A DNA stretch of 64,000 nucleotides from an uncultured Lachnospiraceae bacterium (GCA_934309145.1 CAKRCW010000009.1:1-64000); one strand, 5' to 3'. Positions 25,233 to 34,674 are shown, numbered from the stretch's first letter. Program-made: numbers and translations. The notes: generated by a model from the sequence alone, not told the origin.

Positions 25233-26051
25233 ATGATGAGACACAATAAAGGATTAATATTTCTATTTTTAATTATTGTATCAATGATGCTATTCACAGC
25301 GTGTGCAAAGGATAAAGAATTACATAATGATAATGCTGATAATCTGCCTGAGCTTATTATAGGCAGTGATGACTATAAACCTTATAACTATATAGATGAT
25401 GATGGCAATTATGCAGGTGTGGATGTTGAGCTTGCCGAGGAGGCGTGTAGGAGAATGGGATATAAACCTGTTTTTAAGCAGATTGTCTGGGAGAATAAGG
25501 ATTACTATCTTGCAAATGGTGAGGTTGACTGTCTGTGGGGAAGCTTTACTATGACAGGGCGAGAAGATATGTACAGATGGGTAGGGCCATATCTATATAG
25601 CAAACAGGCTGTGGTTGTGAGCAGCAGCAGTGATATATATACGTTATCCGACCTTGCGGGGAAGCGGGTTGCGGTTCAGGCAACTACTAAGCCGGAGCAC
25701 ATTTTGCTTAACGGGGAGGATTCGCGTATACCAGAGGTTGGGGCAGTGTACAGCTTTTCCAATATGGATGAATTATATGCTTGTTTAAGAAAAGGATATG
25801 CGGATGCCATAGCCGGACATGAGAGTGCTCTTAATGAATTTGTTGAGACTTCACCGGGAGCGTATCGTGTGCTTGATGAGAGTTTGTATGTATCAGGTCT
25901 TGGCGTAGCGTTTAGTAAGGATGATAACAGAGAACTTATAGATGAGCTTGAATGTACTTTAAAAGAGATGCAGGAGGATGGGACAACGAGACAGATAATC
26001 GAGAAGTATGGTATCAGCTCTGACACATCATTGGAGGCAGCAAATGACTAG
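25233..26051 (+). CDS. Family 3 extracellular solute-binding lipoprotein
   Basis: 272 residues. Signal peptide (about 1-23) ends in lipobox LFTAC with the lipidated cysteine C24; the mature part is a two-lobed SBP_bac_3 domain (EYKPYNY-like start, NYAGVDVELAEEACRRMGY, GRE then the hinge, KRVAVQATTKPE). It would bind an amino acid or similar ligand outside the membrane. No ABC permease or ATPase adjoins; instead the stop overlaps a hybrid histidine kinase by eight bases, so it probably presents ligand to that sensor. Confidence 0.9.
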   Translation: MMRHNKGLIFLFLIIVSMMLFTACAKDKELHNDNADNLPELIIGSDDYKPYNYIDDDGNYAGVDVELAEEACRRMGYKPVFKQIVWENKDYYLANGEVDCLWGSFTMTGREDMYRWVGPYLYSKQAVVVSSSSDIYTLSDLAGKRVAVQATTKPEHILLNGEDSRIPEVGAVYSFSNMDELYACLRKGYADAIAGHESALNEFVETSPGAYRVLDESLYVSGLGVAFSKDDNRELIDELECTLKEMQEDGTTRQIIEKYGISSDTSLEAAND

Positions 26052-28149
26052 AAAATTACGAAAGCTATATATCAAGGGTGGCTCAATATGGGCGTTGATA
26101 TTGGGCGGCATAATATTTCTGTCAATTATCTTCTGTATATGTGTTGGAAGAGATAGAGCCAGATTGTATAAGGCGGATGACGAGAGCATAGAGTTTATTA
26201 GAAACAGACTAACGAACTATGATAGATATGTGACGGATGACAGGGTGAAAAGCCTTATAAGGCTCTTGGACAAGACCAACGAGCTAAGTGACAGGCTTGC
26301 TGGTATGGATGATATAGATGAAGCTTTTCTGGCACAATACATATATGATCAGAGACTTAGTGGAATATTTGTTCTCGATGATAAGCTTGAGCTTATAGGC
26401 AATCTTGCTAGGGGATATTCATCATATGATATGTGGCAGGAAATTATCAATAGTGACAATGTACAGAATATAATAGATTATCCACAAAAATCATATATGA
26501 CAAGGGTGGATATTAATGGCACAAGCTATGATTTTGCGGCTGTTTCAAGAACGGGTGGCAAGGGAATAGTCATAGCATATGTAAAAAAAGAGGATGCTGC
26601 TGTTGGCGGTAATGATGATATCAGCTCTCTTTTTACAGGAAGTGTGCTTGCACTTGATGGTGCAGTTGTTGTAACTGACGGAAAAAATGTGTTAAATTCC
26701 AACTATCCTGTTATAGAGGATGAGATTGCAGGTGTACATTCTAATATTGATACGAAGATTTCTAAGAGCACACACAGGTATATTCGTGCAAGAATAGACA
26801 ATAAAATATGGTATGGAAGAATAGTTAAGCTGGAGAAATATACAATATATCTGTTCTTTCAGGCAAAGTCCATATATGAGGCGACGAGTATAATTATGCT
26901 GTACGGAATTTGCTTATACATAATTGTCTGTATGGCATATATAGCTCTCAGATATCACATATATAAGTCCAATATGGATAAAATCAAAAAGGCGGCTGAG
27001 CAGGCAGAGAGAGCAAACGTTGCAAAGACGGATTTCCTTAGGCGTATGAGCCACGATATAAGAACACCTATAAATGGAATTATGGGGCTTGTAGAGATAA
27101 GCAGACATAATGTTCATGATGAGCAAAAACAACAGGAATGTATGGATAAGATTATGGTGGCATCAGGCTTTCTGCTTGAGCTTGTCAACAATGTGCTTGA
27201 TATGAACAAGCTTGAATCAGGTGATATAAAGCTTGAGAATATATCGATTGATTACAATGAGCTTCTTTCTGAGACTGTTGATATATTAGATATTGTGGCA
27301 AAGGAGAGGGCGGTAAGCATAAGCATTTGTGAAAATACAGTTATACACAGCCGGATTATGGGAAGCCCGCTTCACTTAAAACAGATATTCCAGAATATAA
27401 TAAGCAATGCAGTAAAGTACAATCATGAAGGTGGAAAAGTTAATATATATAGTCATGAGTGCCTTTTGGATGACAGTCATGTTATAATAGAGTTTGTGTG
27501 TAAGGACACAGGTTGCGGAATGAGTAAGGAATTTCAGAAGAAGGCATTTGATGTATTTACGCAGGAAGCGGCAAATGCAAGAACTGCCTATGCGGGAACG
27601 GGTCTTGGGCTTGCTATTGTAAAAGAGATTGTTGAGAATATGAATGGAACAATAAAGCTTGAAAGTGAACCTGATAAAGGAACAACATTTACTATAAGTA
27701 TTCCATTTGAGATTGATAAGCTGACAGGGCCTTTAAGAGTTGAAAATAAAGATAAGGGAGAAATATCTATTAAGGGTGTAAGAATTCTGCTTGTTGAGGA
27801 TAATGAGCTTAACATGGAGATAGCTAAGTTTATTCTTGAGAATGAGGGGGCACAGGTAACTGAGGCGTGGAATGGTAAAGAAGCTGTTGACATATTTACT
27901 AACTCAGAGCATGGGGATTATGATGTTATATTGATGGACATAATGATGCCTGTAATGGGAGGCTATGAGGCAACGGAGTGTATAAGAAATTCAGCTCATC
28001 CGGATGCGGAGAAGATACCAATATTTGCTATGACGGCAAATGCGTTTGCAGATGATGTGGCGCGATGCAAAAAAGCAAGAATGAATGAACATATATCAAA
28101 ACCTGTCAATGCAAGAATATTAGTTTCTACAATTGCCAGGTATATATAA
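26044..28149 (+). CDS. Hybrid sensor histidine kinase
   Basis: 701 residues from ATG 26044 (TTGGAGG before it). Order: membrane helix (about 14-34), extracellular sensor (about 35-270), second helix (about 280-303), HisKA with phospho-accepting H337 in RRMSHDIRTP, HATPase with the GTGLGLAIVKEI G2 box, and a C-terminal receiver with D632 in ILMDIMMP. Translationally coupled to the binding lipoprotein. No separate HPt domain or DNA-binding output is seen nearby, so the downstream partner is unknown. Confidence 0.93.
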   Translation: MTRKLRKLYIKGGSIWALILGGIIFLSIIFCICVGRDRARLYKADDESIEFIRNRLTNYDRYVTDDRVKSLIRLLDKTNELSDRLAGMDDIDEAFLAQYIYDQRLSGIFVLDDKLELIGNLARGYSSYDMWQEIINSDNVQNIIDYPQKSYMTRVDINGTSYDFAAVSRTGGKGIVIAYVKKEDAAVGGNDDISSLFTGSVLALDGAVVVTDGKNVLNSNYPVIEDEIAGVHSNIDTKISKSTHRYIRARIDNKIWYGRIVKLEKYTIYLFFQAKSIYEATSIIMLYGICLYIIVCMAYIALRYHIYKSNMDKIKKAAEQAERANVAKTDFLRRMSHDIRTPINGIMGLVEISRHNVHDEQKQQECMDKIMVASGFLLELVNNVLDMNKLESGDIKLENISIDYNELLSETVDILDIVAKERAVSISICENTVIHSRIMGSPLHLKQIFQNIISNAVKYNHEGGKVNIYSHECLLDDSHVIIEFVCKDTGCGMSKEFQKKAFDVFTQEAANARTAYAGTGLGLAIVKEIVENMNGTIKLESEPDKGTTFTISIPFEIDKLTGPLRVENKDKGEISIKGVRILLVEDNELNMEIAKFILENEGAQVTEAWNGKEAVDIFTNSEHGDYDVILMDIMMPVMGGYEATECIRNSAHPDAEKIPIFAMTANAFADDVARCKKARMNEHISKPVNARILVSTIARYI

Positions 28150-28168
28150 ATATAAAAGGGGAGTTTAT

Positions 28169-29341
28169 ATGAGTACTATTAGAAAAAATGCAGCCTTTAT
28201 GGCAGTGTGTTGCATATGTGCAATTACGGATATAGTGTACAATAAAATCAGTTCATCGTTAGAGCCGCCATTCGGGTATATATTAAAGGCGTTTGGGGCA
28301 GCATTGTTTACATATGTTGGGGTATGTATATTTAAGTATACATTCAGATATGTGATGGAGAAGTGCTTAGATAAAGATGTAGAGCGTCCATATGTATATG
28401 TTCTTATGCATCTTCCGTTTGTGTCTGTGGTTATACTGCTTGTGGTTGCAGGACATATGGGATGGAAGCTTCCTCTGTGGTTTTTGGAGAATATATACAA
28501 TATATTTACATTAATATACGTGATAGTTGGTTTTTGTCCGTTTGGGTATCTGGCAGACGAGAAGGTTCTGATTAAGATAGTTTTAAATGCTTCTCCGGTA
28601 ACAATAGGTATTCTTTTGCAGGGGATATTTCCTGATTTTCCATGTGCCAATATCGGACTGCTTGTAACAATGTTTATTGCCAGTGTAGGCGAAAATGATG
28701 TTTTTACTAAAGAAAGCTACATTAAGAAACTGAGTCATGACATAAGAACTCCTGTATCGGGAATAAAGGGCGTTGTTGAGATGTCAGATTTTTATTCTGA
28801 CAATGCTGAGAAACAGCAGGAACTTAGAGATAAGCTTAGGGATATATCAGATTTTCTGCTTGATGTTGCAGAAAATATACTTGCTGTTGAGGGAAAAAGA
28901 TATGAATTGCCTGCAAAGACAACATATGAATATGAACCTGACTCTTCAATTAAAGATATTAAGGTGCTTATTGTTGAAGATAATGAGCTTAATATGGAAA
29001 TTGCCAGATTCCATTTGGAAGGGGCAGGGGCAATAGTTACAAATGTATGGAATGGCAAAGAGGCTGTGGAGTTATTTGAAGAGTCTGCACCTGGTGATTT
29101 CGATGTTATACTTATGGACATGACAATGCCGGTTATGGGAGGTCTTGAGGCTACAATCAAGATTAGAAATATGGAGCGTGATGATGCCAAAACAATTCCT
29201 ATATTCGCAATGACGGCAAATGTATTTGCAGAAGATGTTGCACAGTGTTTTAAGGTTGGTATGAATGAGCATATTGCAAAGCCTGTTGAGGCTGAGAAAA
29301 TTATAAGTCTTATAAAACAATATTGTAATAGACAGGGATAA
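28169..29341 (+). CDS. Membrane protein with HisKA and receiver domains but no ATPase domain
   Basis: 390 residues. Five or six membrane helices in the first 170 residues, then a HisKA-like dimerisation helix with H190 in KKLSHDIRTPVSG, a short helix (about 200-245), and directly a receiver domain with D317 in ILMDMTMP. The HATPase domain expected between them is absent without a frame break. The receiver shares long stretches with that of the upstream kinase (VEDNELNMEIA, WNGKEAVELF). It may be cross-phosphorylated by the upstream kinase and serve as a phospho-relay or brake. RBS AAAGGGGAG precedes the ATG. Confidence 0.85.
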   Translation: MSTIRKNAAFMAVCCICAITDIVYNKISSSLEPPFGYILKAFGAALFTYVGVCIFKYTFRYVMEKCLDKDVERPYVYVLMHLPFVSVVILLVVAGHMGWKLPLWFLENIYNIFTLIYVIVGFCPFGYLADEKVLIKIVLNASPVTIGILLQGIFPDFPCANIGLLVTMFIASVGENDVFTKESYIKKLSHDIRTPVSGIKGVVEMSDFYSDNAEKQQELRDKLRDISDFLLDVAENILAVEGKRYELPAKTTYEYEPDSSIKDIKVLIVEDNELNMEIARFHLEGAGAIVTNVWNGKEAVELFEESAPGDFDVILMDMTMPVMGGLEATIKIRNMERDDAKTIPIFAMTANVFAEDVAQCFKVGMNEHIAKPVEAEKIISLIKQYCNRQG

Positions 29342-29369
29342 ATCTAAAAGTATAATTTGTAAATTTTTG

Positions 29370-29398
29370 TTGTTTATAAAATATAGACGTGTTACACT
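29370..29398 (+). promoter_or_regulatory. Promoter of glutamine synthetase III
   Basis: TTGTTT at 29370-29375, 17-bp spacer, TACACT at 29393-29398, 44 bp before the ATG. Confidence 0.55.
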
Positions 29399-29441
29399 AT
29401 ACATATTGGTGACTAGTTATTAGGAAAGGATAAATAAGTCA

Positions 29442-31556
29442 ATGGAAGAGAATATTAATGTAACGGAGCTGTTTGGATGTGACGTGTTCAATGATGCAGT
29501 TATGCAGGAACGTCTCCCAAAGAAGATTTACAAAGAATTAAGAGAAACTATAGAAGAGGGCAAGGAGCTTTCTCTTGAGATAGCAGATGTTGTTGCTCAT
29601 GAGATGAAGGAGTGGGCTATCGAGAAGGGTGCTACTCATTTTAGTCATTGGTTCCAGCCTATGACAGGCGTTACTGCAGAGAAGCACGATGCATTTATCA
29701 GTGCCCCTATGGACAATGGCAAGGTTCTTATGACATTTTCAGGCAAGGAGCTTATAAAGGGTGAGCCGGATGCTTCTTCCTTCCCATCAGGTGGTCTTAG
29801 AGCTACATTTGAAGCGAGAGGTTATACGACATGGGATTGTACATCACCTGCATTTGTAAGACATGATTCTGCAGGTGGTATTCTTTGTATTCCTACAGCG
29901 TTTTGTTCATATACAGGTGAGGCATTAGACCAGAAAACCCCATTACTTCGTTCTATGGAGGCTGTTAATCAGCAGGCCTTAAGAATTTTAAGATTATTTG
30001 GCAATACTACAGCTAAGAGAGTGACACCTTCTGTTGGAGCTGAGCAGGAATATTTTTTAGTGGATAAGGAAAAATGGCTTAAGAGAAAAGATCTTATATA
30101 TACAGGACGCACACTGTTTGGTGCAATGCCGCCTAAGGGACAGGAGATGGATGATCACTATCTTGGAACAATCCGTCAGAGAGTATCTGCATATATGAAA
30201 GAGGTTAATGAGGAGTGCTGGAAATTAGGTGTTGCTGCAAAGACACAGCACAATGAAGTTGCACCTGCCCAGCATGAGTTAGCACCTATATATGCACCTG
30301 TTAATATCGCTCAGGATCACAACCAGATTATGATGAGAATCCTAAAGAAGGTTGCAAGTCGTCATGGTATGCGTTGCCTGTTGCATGAAAAACCGTTCGC
30401 TGGAATAAATGGTTCCGGCAAGCATAATAACTGGTCTCTTACATCAGATGATGGAATAAATATGCTTGAGCCTGGTAAGAATCCACACGAGAATAAGCTG
30501 TTCCTGTTGGTTCTTACATGTATACTTAAGGCTGTGGATGAGCATGCGGATTTGTTAAGAGTATCAGCAGCTGATGTTGGCAATGATCAGAGACTGGGTG
30601 GACATGAGGCACCTCCTGCTATCATATCTGTATTCCTTGGTGAGCAGCTTGAGGATGTGTTAGACCAGATAATCGAGAATGGGGAAGCTACTCACAGTAA
30701 GAAGGGTGAGAAATTTGCTACAGGTGTCAAGACTTTACCTGATTTCCGAAAGGATGCAACAGACAGAAACAGAACGTCGCCGTTCGCATTTACGGGTAAT
30801 AAATTTGAATTTAGAATGCTTGGTTCACAGGATTCGTTATCAAACTGTAATGTAGTGCTTAATACTATTGCAGCAGAAGCTTTTTGTGAGGCATGTGACA
30901 GACTTGAGAAGGCAGATGACTTTGAAAAGGCATTAAATGAGCTTATTGTAGAATATGCAATTAATCATAAGCGTATTATATTCAGCGGAAATGGATATTC
31001 TGAGGAGTGGCAGAAGGAAGCAGCAAGAAGAGGTCTTCCTAATCTTCCTACTATGGTTGATGCAATACCTGCACTTACTACAGATAAGTCCGTTAATATG
31101 TTTGAGCAGTTCAAGGTGTTCAGCAAGGCTGAGCTTGAGTCAAGAGCTGAGATTCAGTATGAGATATATGCAAAGGCAATCAATATTGAAGCAAAGACTA
31201 TGATAGATATGGCAACAAAGCAGATTATTCCTGCTGTAATAAGATATACAACAGTACTTGCAGATTCAATCAATTCAGTCAAGAATGCAGGCAGCTTTGA
31301 TGTGAGTGCTCAGGAGCAGATTCTTGGCAAGACATCTTCGCTTCTTGCTGCAACGAACGTTGCTTTAAATAACTTAAAATCCCTTACTTCACAGATAGAA
31401 GTAAAGGAGGAGGGTGTAGAAAGAGCGAGATATTGTCTTGACGTTATTATGCCTGCCATGACTGAGCTTCGTGAACCGGTAGATAAGCTTGAGATGCTCG
31501 TTGATAAGGAAATGTGGCCAATGCCATCTTATGGTGATTTGATATTTATAATCTAA
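29442..31556 (+). CDS. glnN: Glutamine synthetase type III (GlnN)
   Basis: 704 residues, the length typical of GSIII and far longer than GSI (about 440-470). GSIII signatures visible: HFSHWFQPMTGVTAEKHDAF near the N terminus, GGLRATFEARGYT, EQEYFLVD, the KTQHNEVAPAQHELAPIY segment and NGSGKHNNWS. A C-terminal helical extension is present. Makes glutamine from glutamate, ammonia and ATP. No PII or GlnR box is visible upstream. It has its own promoter and terminator, so it is monocistronic. Confidence 0.96.
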   Translation: MEENINVTELFGCDVFNDAVMQERLPKKIYKELRETIEEGKELSLEIADVVAHEMKEWAIEKGATHFSHWFQPMTGVTAEKHDAFISAPMDNGKVLMTFSGKELIKGEPDASSFPSGGLRATFEARGYTTWDCTSPAFVRHDSAGGILCIPTAFCSYTGEALDQKTPLLRSMEAVNQQALRILRLFGNTTAKRVTPSVGAEQEYFLVDKEKWLKRKDLIYTGRTLFGAMPPKGQEMDDHYLGTIRQRVSAYMKEVNEECWKLGVAAKTQHNEVAPAQHELAPIYAPVNIAQDHNQIMMRILKKVASRHGMRCLLHEKPFAGINGSGKHNNWSLTSDDGINMLEPGKNPHENKLFLLVLTCILKAVDEHADLLRVSAADVGNDQRLGGHEAPPAIISVFLGEQLEDVLDQIIENGEATHSKKGEKFATGVKTLPDFRKDATDRNRTSPFAFTGNKFEFRMLGSQDSLSNCNVVLNTIAAEAFCEACDRLEKADDFEKALNELIVEYAINHKRIIFSGNGYSEEWQKEAARRGLPNLPTMVDAIPALTTDKSVNMFEQFKVFSKAELESRAEIQYEIYAKAINIEAKTMIDMATKQIIPAVIRYTTVLADSINSVKNAGSFDVSAQEQILGKTSSLLAATNVALNNLKSLTSQIEVKEEGVERARYCLDVIMPAMTELREPVDKLEMLVDKEMWPMPSYGDLIFII

Positions 31557-31597
31557 GACAGGTATATATATTATTTTTAATTTAAGAAATTAATTAG

Positions 31598-31654
31598 AGC
31601 AGGACTAAATGTTATGACGTTTATAAGCAATTAATATTTAGCCCTGCTTTAAGT
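31598..31654 (+). terminator. Terminator of glnN
   Basis: Stem AGCAGGACTAAAT/ATTTAGCCCTGCT (31598-31610 with 31636-31648; one mismatch) followed by TTAAGTTT. Confidence 0.75.
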
Positions 31655-31692
31655 TTAGTACAGGTATTTTTGGATTGAGAGGAAAGAAAAAA

Positions 31693-33063
31693 GTGAGTGA
31701 TAAGACTAAGAGAAGTACGTTCTCAGGAAAATTAGGATATGTGCTGTCGGCAGCAGGTGCGTCGGTAGGACTGGGTAATATATGGAGGTTTCCGTATCTG
31801 GCTGCAAAATATGGCGGGGGAATATTCCTTCTTATATATATTTTGCTGGCACTTACATTTGGATATACAATGATTGTTGCAGAGTCGGCACTCGGACGTA
31901 TGACAAGGAAAAGTCCGGTTGGTGCATTTAAGTCATTTGGCAAGGCTAAATGGCTTTCTGTGGGTGGCTGGATTAATGCTGTAATACCGATTCTCATTGT
32001 TCCGTATTATTCTGTAATTGGTGGATGGGTAATTAAATATCTGGTTGAATATATAAAGGGCAATAGCGAAAAACTTGCGACAGACGGATATTTCTCAGAG
32101 TTTATCTCAAATGGAGTATCGACGGAGCTTTGCTTTGTTGTATTTTGCCTGTTCACTTTGGTGATAATTTATGCTGGTGTTCAGAATGGTATCGAGAGAG
32201 TGTCTAAGATTATGATGCCGATACTCATAGTGCTGTCTGTAATTATAACAATTTATTCGGTGACAAGACCAGGGGCGATAGAGGGCGTTAAATACTTCCT
32301 GGTTCCTAATATTGATAATTTTTCATGGATGACAGTGGTTTCAGCTATGGGACAGATGTTTTATTCATTGTCAATAGCTATGGGAATACTTATAACATTT
32401 GGTTCTTACATGAAGAGAGATACTGCGATTGAAGATTCAACGAGAAATATCGAAGTATTTGATACTTTGATTGCTGTTATGGCAGGTCTTATGATTATTC
32501 CTGCTGTATTTGCATTTTCAGGTGGCAATCCGGATACTCTGCAGGCAGGACCGGCACTAATGTTTATAACAATTCCAAAGGTGTTTGAGAATATGGGACT
32601 TGGAACTGCTGTTGGAATTTTATTCTTTGTGCTTGTATTATTCGCAGCGGTAACCAGCTCTATTGCGCTTACCGAGAGTGCGGTTTCAACATTTGAAGAT
32701 GAAGTTGGATGGAGCCGTAAGAAGGCAACAGTTGTAGTTGGAATTATAATGCTTGCACTTGGAACTCTGTCATCTCTTGGATATGGACCATTAGCGTGCG
32801 TTAAGATAATAGGCATGCAGTTTTTGGATTTATTTGACTTCCTCACCAATTCTGTGATGATGCCTATTGCAGCATTTATGACAAGTATTCTTGTATCAAG
32901 AGTTGTTGGCGTAAATCGTATAGAGGAGGAGATAATTCATGGCGAGAGTGCCTTCCGCAGAAAAAGGGTATTCGTTGTTATGATTAAATATTTCTGCCCT
33001 ATATTTGCAATTATTATATTGATTAGCTCTGTTGCAAATGCATTTGGATGGATTTCAATGTAG
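31693..33063 (+). CDS. Sodium-dependent neurotransmitter:sodium symporter family transporter
   Basis: 456 residues from GTG 31693; AGAGGAAAG at 31678-31686 fixes the start. About 11-12 helices of the LeuT fold. Family landmarks: ASVGLGNIWRFPYLAAKYGGG in helix 1 with the unwound segment, GGWVIKYL, SLSIAMGILITFGSY in helix 6 and ALTESAVSTFED. Imports an amino acid or related amine with sodium. It follows glutamine synthetase but behind a terminator, so the link is positional. Ends in its own hairpin. Confidence 0.93.
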   Translation: MSDKTKRSTFSGKLGYVLSAAGASVGLGNIWRFPYLAAKYGGGIFLLIYILLALTFGYTMIVAESALGRMTRKSPVGAFKSFGKAKWLSVGGWINAVIPILIVPYYSVIGGWVIKYLVEYIKGNSEKLATDGYFSEFISNGVSTELCFVVFCLFTLVIIYAGVQNGIERVSKIMMPILIVLSVIITIYSVTRPGAIEGVKYFLVPNIDNFSWMTVVSAMGQMFYSLSIAMGILITFGSYMKRDTAIEDSTRNIEVFDTLIAVMAGLMIIPAVFAFSGGNPDTLQAGPALMFITIPKVFENMGLGTAVGILFFVLVLFAAVTSSIALTESAVSTFEDEVGWSRKKATVVVGIIMLALGTLSSLGYGPLACVKIIGMQFLDLFDFLTNSVMMPIAAFMTSILVSRVVGVNRIEEEIIHGESAFRRKRVFVVMIKYFCPIFAIIILISSVANAFGWISM

Positions 33064-33094
33064 AGATATAAATAATTTTTTATAAAAATAATAG

Positions 33095-33144
33095 AGCCTG
33101 ACATGGCAGAAGCGAGTGTATACGTTTTCGCTATGTCAGGCTTT
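33095..33144. terminator. Bidirectional terminator between the symporter and FKBP genes
   Basis: AGCCTGACAT/ATGTCAGGCT plus AGCGA/TCGCT form an interrupted stem between convergent genes; T-rich sequence lies on both sides. Confidence 0.75.
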
Positions 33145-33149
33145 GATAA

Positions 33150-33575
33150 TTAATTTACTTCAACAAGCTCAATCTTAAAATTAAGCTCCTTGCCAGCCAT
33201 CTCATGGTTTGCATCTAAAGTGATGTTCTTATCATCCTTGGCTGTTACGGTTACTGGGAAAGGCTGTCCTGCGGCATTAGATAGATATACACGCTGTCCA
33301 ACTGATAATTCCTCAGAGCCAGGAAGCTGGCTGATTTCAATAGTTAAAATGTTATCAGGCTCAGGCATACCATATGCCTCCTCTGGCATTAAGTGAATGT
33401 CAACAATCTGACCTATCTCCATGTCCTTAACTGCGTCATCAAAGCCCTTAATCATCATACCTGCACCGCAAACGAACTCAATTGGCTCGCCTCTGTCGTA
33501 TGATGAATCAAATTTCTCACCATTATTGAAAGTTCCTGTGTAATGAACCTTACATGTCTTACCTACGTTACTCAT
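33150..33575 (-). CDS. FKBP-type peptidyl-prolyl cis-trans isomerase (SlyD-like)
   Basis: 141 residues from the ATG at 33575, which has GGAGGA 9 bp upstream; a longer in-frame ORF runs into the palindromic repeat and is not used. FKBP strand pattern KVHYTGTFNNGEKFDSS, then an insert-in-flap domain (about 70-120) as in SlyD, and DAVKDMEIGQ. There is no His-rich tail. Acts as a folding helper and proline isomerase in the cytosol. Confidence 0.9.
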   Translation of the reverse strand: MSNVGKTCKVHYTGTFNNGEKFDSSYDRGEPIEFVCGAGMMIKGFDDAVKDMEIGQIVDIHLMPEEAYGMPEPDNILTIEISQLPGSEELSVGQRVYLSNAAGQPFPVTVTAKDDKNITLDANHEMAGKELNFKIELVEVN

Positions 33576-33651
33576 ATATATTCCTCCGATTTCATTGAAT
33601 GATTTATTGTAACATAAAATGGCTATTATTACTATAATGTAATTCTGTCTG

Positions 33652-33878
33652 GTTTCTGTCAAGTAATCGTTGGCACGTTTCTTACCCGGACGCTTTCTAT
33701 CTACGGATGATGGTTCCATGTAGGGACGTTTGCGACAGCCGGCACTTAATGAGTGCATAGCACGAATTTAGTGCCGCTGCTCGGAGCAATAAGTGGAAAC
33801 GGTCCCGTAATGGAATACATCATCCGTAGATAGAAAGCGTCCGGGTAAGAAACGTGCCAACGATTACTTGACAGAAAC
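33652..33878. repeat. Palindromic repeat element, copy 2 (MITE-like)
   Basis: Outer arms 33652-33712 and 33818-33878 are perfect 61-bp inverted repeats around a 105-bp centre. The centre is nearly the same as in copy 1 at 2494 (shared GCGACAGCCGGCACTTAATG and AGCACGAATTTAG), while the arm segment CTTTCTATCTACGG replaces CTTCTCTCTGG of copy 1, changed on both sides so pairing is preserved. It lies between divergent FKBP and GNAT genes. No transposase ORF. The remaining sequence of the 407-bp gap holds the GNAT promoter region and a small inverted repeat. Confidence 0.9.
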
Positions 33879-33923
33879 AGAATTAGGTTTATTTTTCGCA
33901 TATAATATGTTAATATGAAAAAA

Positions 33924-33939
33924 GTTAGTAAATACTAAC
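33924..33939. promoter_or_regulatory. Perfect 16-bp inverted repeat upstream of the GNAT gene
   Basis: GTTAGTAAATACTAAC, a 7-2-7 palindrome 43 bp before the start codon, just after an A/T-rich TATAATATG that may be a -10 box. Likely an operator; no adjacent regulator. Confidence 0.45.
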
Positions 33940-33982
33940 CACATAATTATATATTTATTTTATTATACAGGGGGAGAATTTT

Positions 33983-34561
33983 ATGCAGAAGATTACGGAT
34001 ATGTCAAATGAGCAGCTGGTGATATATGGAACTCTTATAGGGGAAGCATTTGTGGCTGAGAATGATGGAATTGCCGCAACAGCACCGAGGGAGGATATTA
34101 TAAAAGCATTTGAAATAATGACGGAGAATTTCTACAGACAGGGACTCTTATACACAACCTCGGATAACCATGAGGGCTTTCTGGCATATTGGCACAAAAA
34201 TACAAAAATGAAGATAAAGCCTGCAATGCATATGGTTGTTAGAATGATAAGGGAGCTGTCATTTAAGGGGTTGATGGCTGTCGCTGGCTCAGGAAGAGAG
34301 CTGTATGCAAAGCTTTATAAAAAAGAGAAGGATTATGTAGCTGTCTCTATGGTGGTCGTGCTTAAGGAGTTTCAGGGAAAAGGCTTTATGAAGAAGGTGC
34401 TTGAGCAGCCGTTTAAGGAGGCAAGAGCACAGGGTATACCTTGTGTGTTAGATACGGACACCAAGCTTAAGGTGACAAAGTATACCAAGTGTGGAATGAA
34501 GAATACAGGTAAAAAGCGCCTGAAATCAGGACAATATCTCTATACAATGGAGTACAGATAA
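33983..34561 (+). CDS. GNAT-family N-acetyltransferase
   Basis: 192 residues. The acetyl-CoA-binding motif A is visible as SMVVVLKEFQGKGFMKKVLEQ, with the strand-turn-helix typical of GNAT, and a C-terminal YTKCGMKNTGK segment. The N-terminal 60 residues are helical. Substrate unknown. GGGGGAG precedes the ATG. Confidence 0.78.
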   Translation: MQKITDMSNEQLVIYGTLIGEAFVAENDGIAATAPREDIIKAFEIMTENFYRQGLLYTTSDNHEGFLAYWHKNTKMKIKPAMHMVVRMIRELSFKGLMAVAGSGRELYAKLYKKEKDYVAVSMVVVLKEFQGKGFMKKVLEQPFKEARAQGIPCVLDTDTKLKVTKYTKCGMKNTGKKRLKSGQYLYTMEYR

Positions 34562-34603
34562 AATACCTACCTGCTTTCGTGTGGAAAAATGTAAATTTAA
34601 ACA

Positions 34604-34674
34604 AAATATTCGTGCAAAATAATGCGAAAAAACATATAAAAATGCTGTATTTTTGCACGAATATTTGCTATACT
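34604..34674. promoter_or_regulatory. Operator-like inverted repeat and promoter of the DUF4143 ATPase gene
   Basis: AAATATTCGTGCAAAA (34604-34619) and TTTTGCACGAATATTT (34651-34666) are perfect 16-bp inverted copies separated by 31 bp. The right copy ends two bases before TATACT (34669-34674), the likely -10 box. Low GC and spacing argue against a terminator; two operator half-sites bridged by a repressor fit better. Confidence 0.5.

Noticed and set aside
33576..33758. N-terminal extension of the FKBP ORF into the palindromic repeat
   Set aside because: The family start MSNVGKTCKVHYTG with GGAGGA RBS is at 33575; the extension is repeat-derived.
34604..34666. Rho-independent terminator of the GNAT gene
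   Set aside because: The inverted repeat is A/T-rich with a 31-base loop and no T-tract, and lies on the promoter of the next gene.
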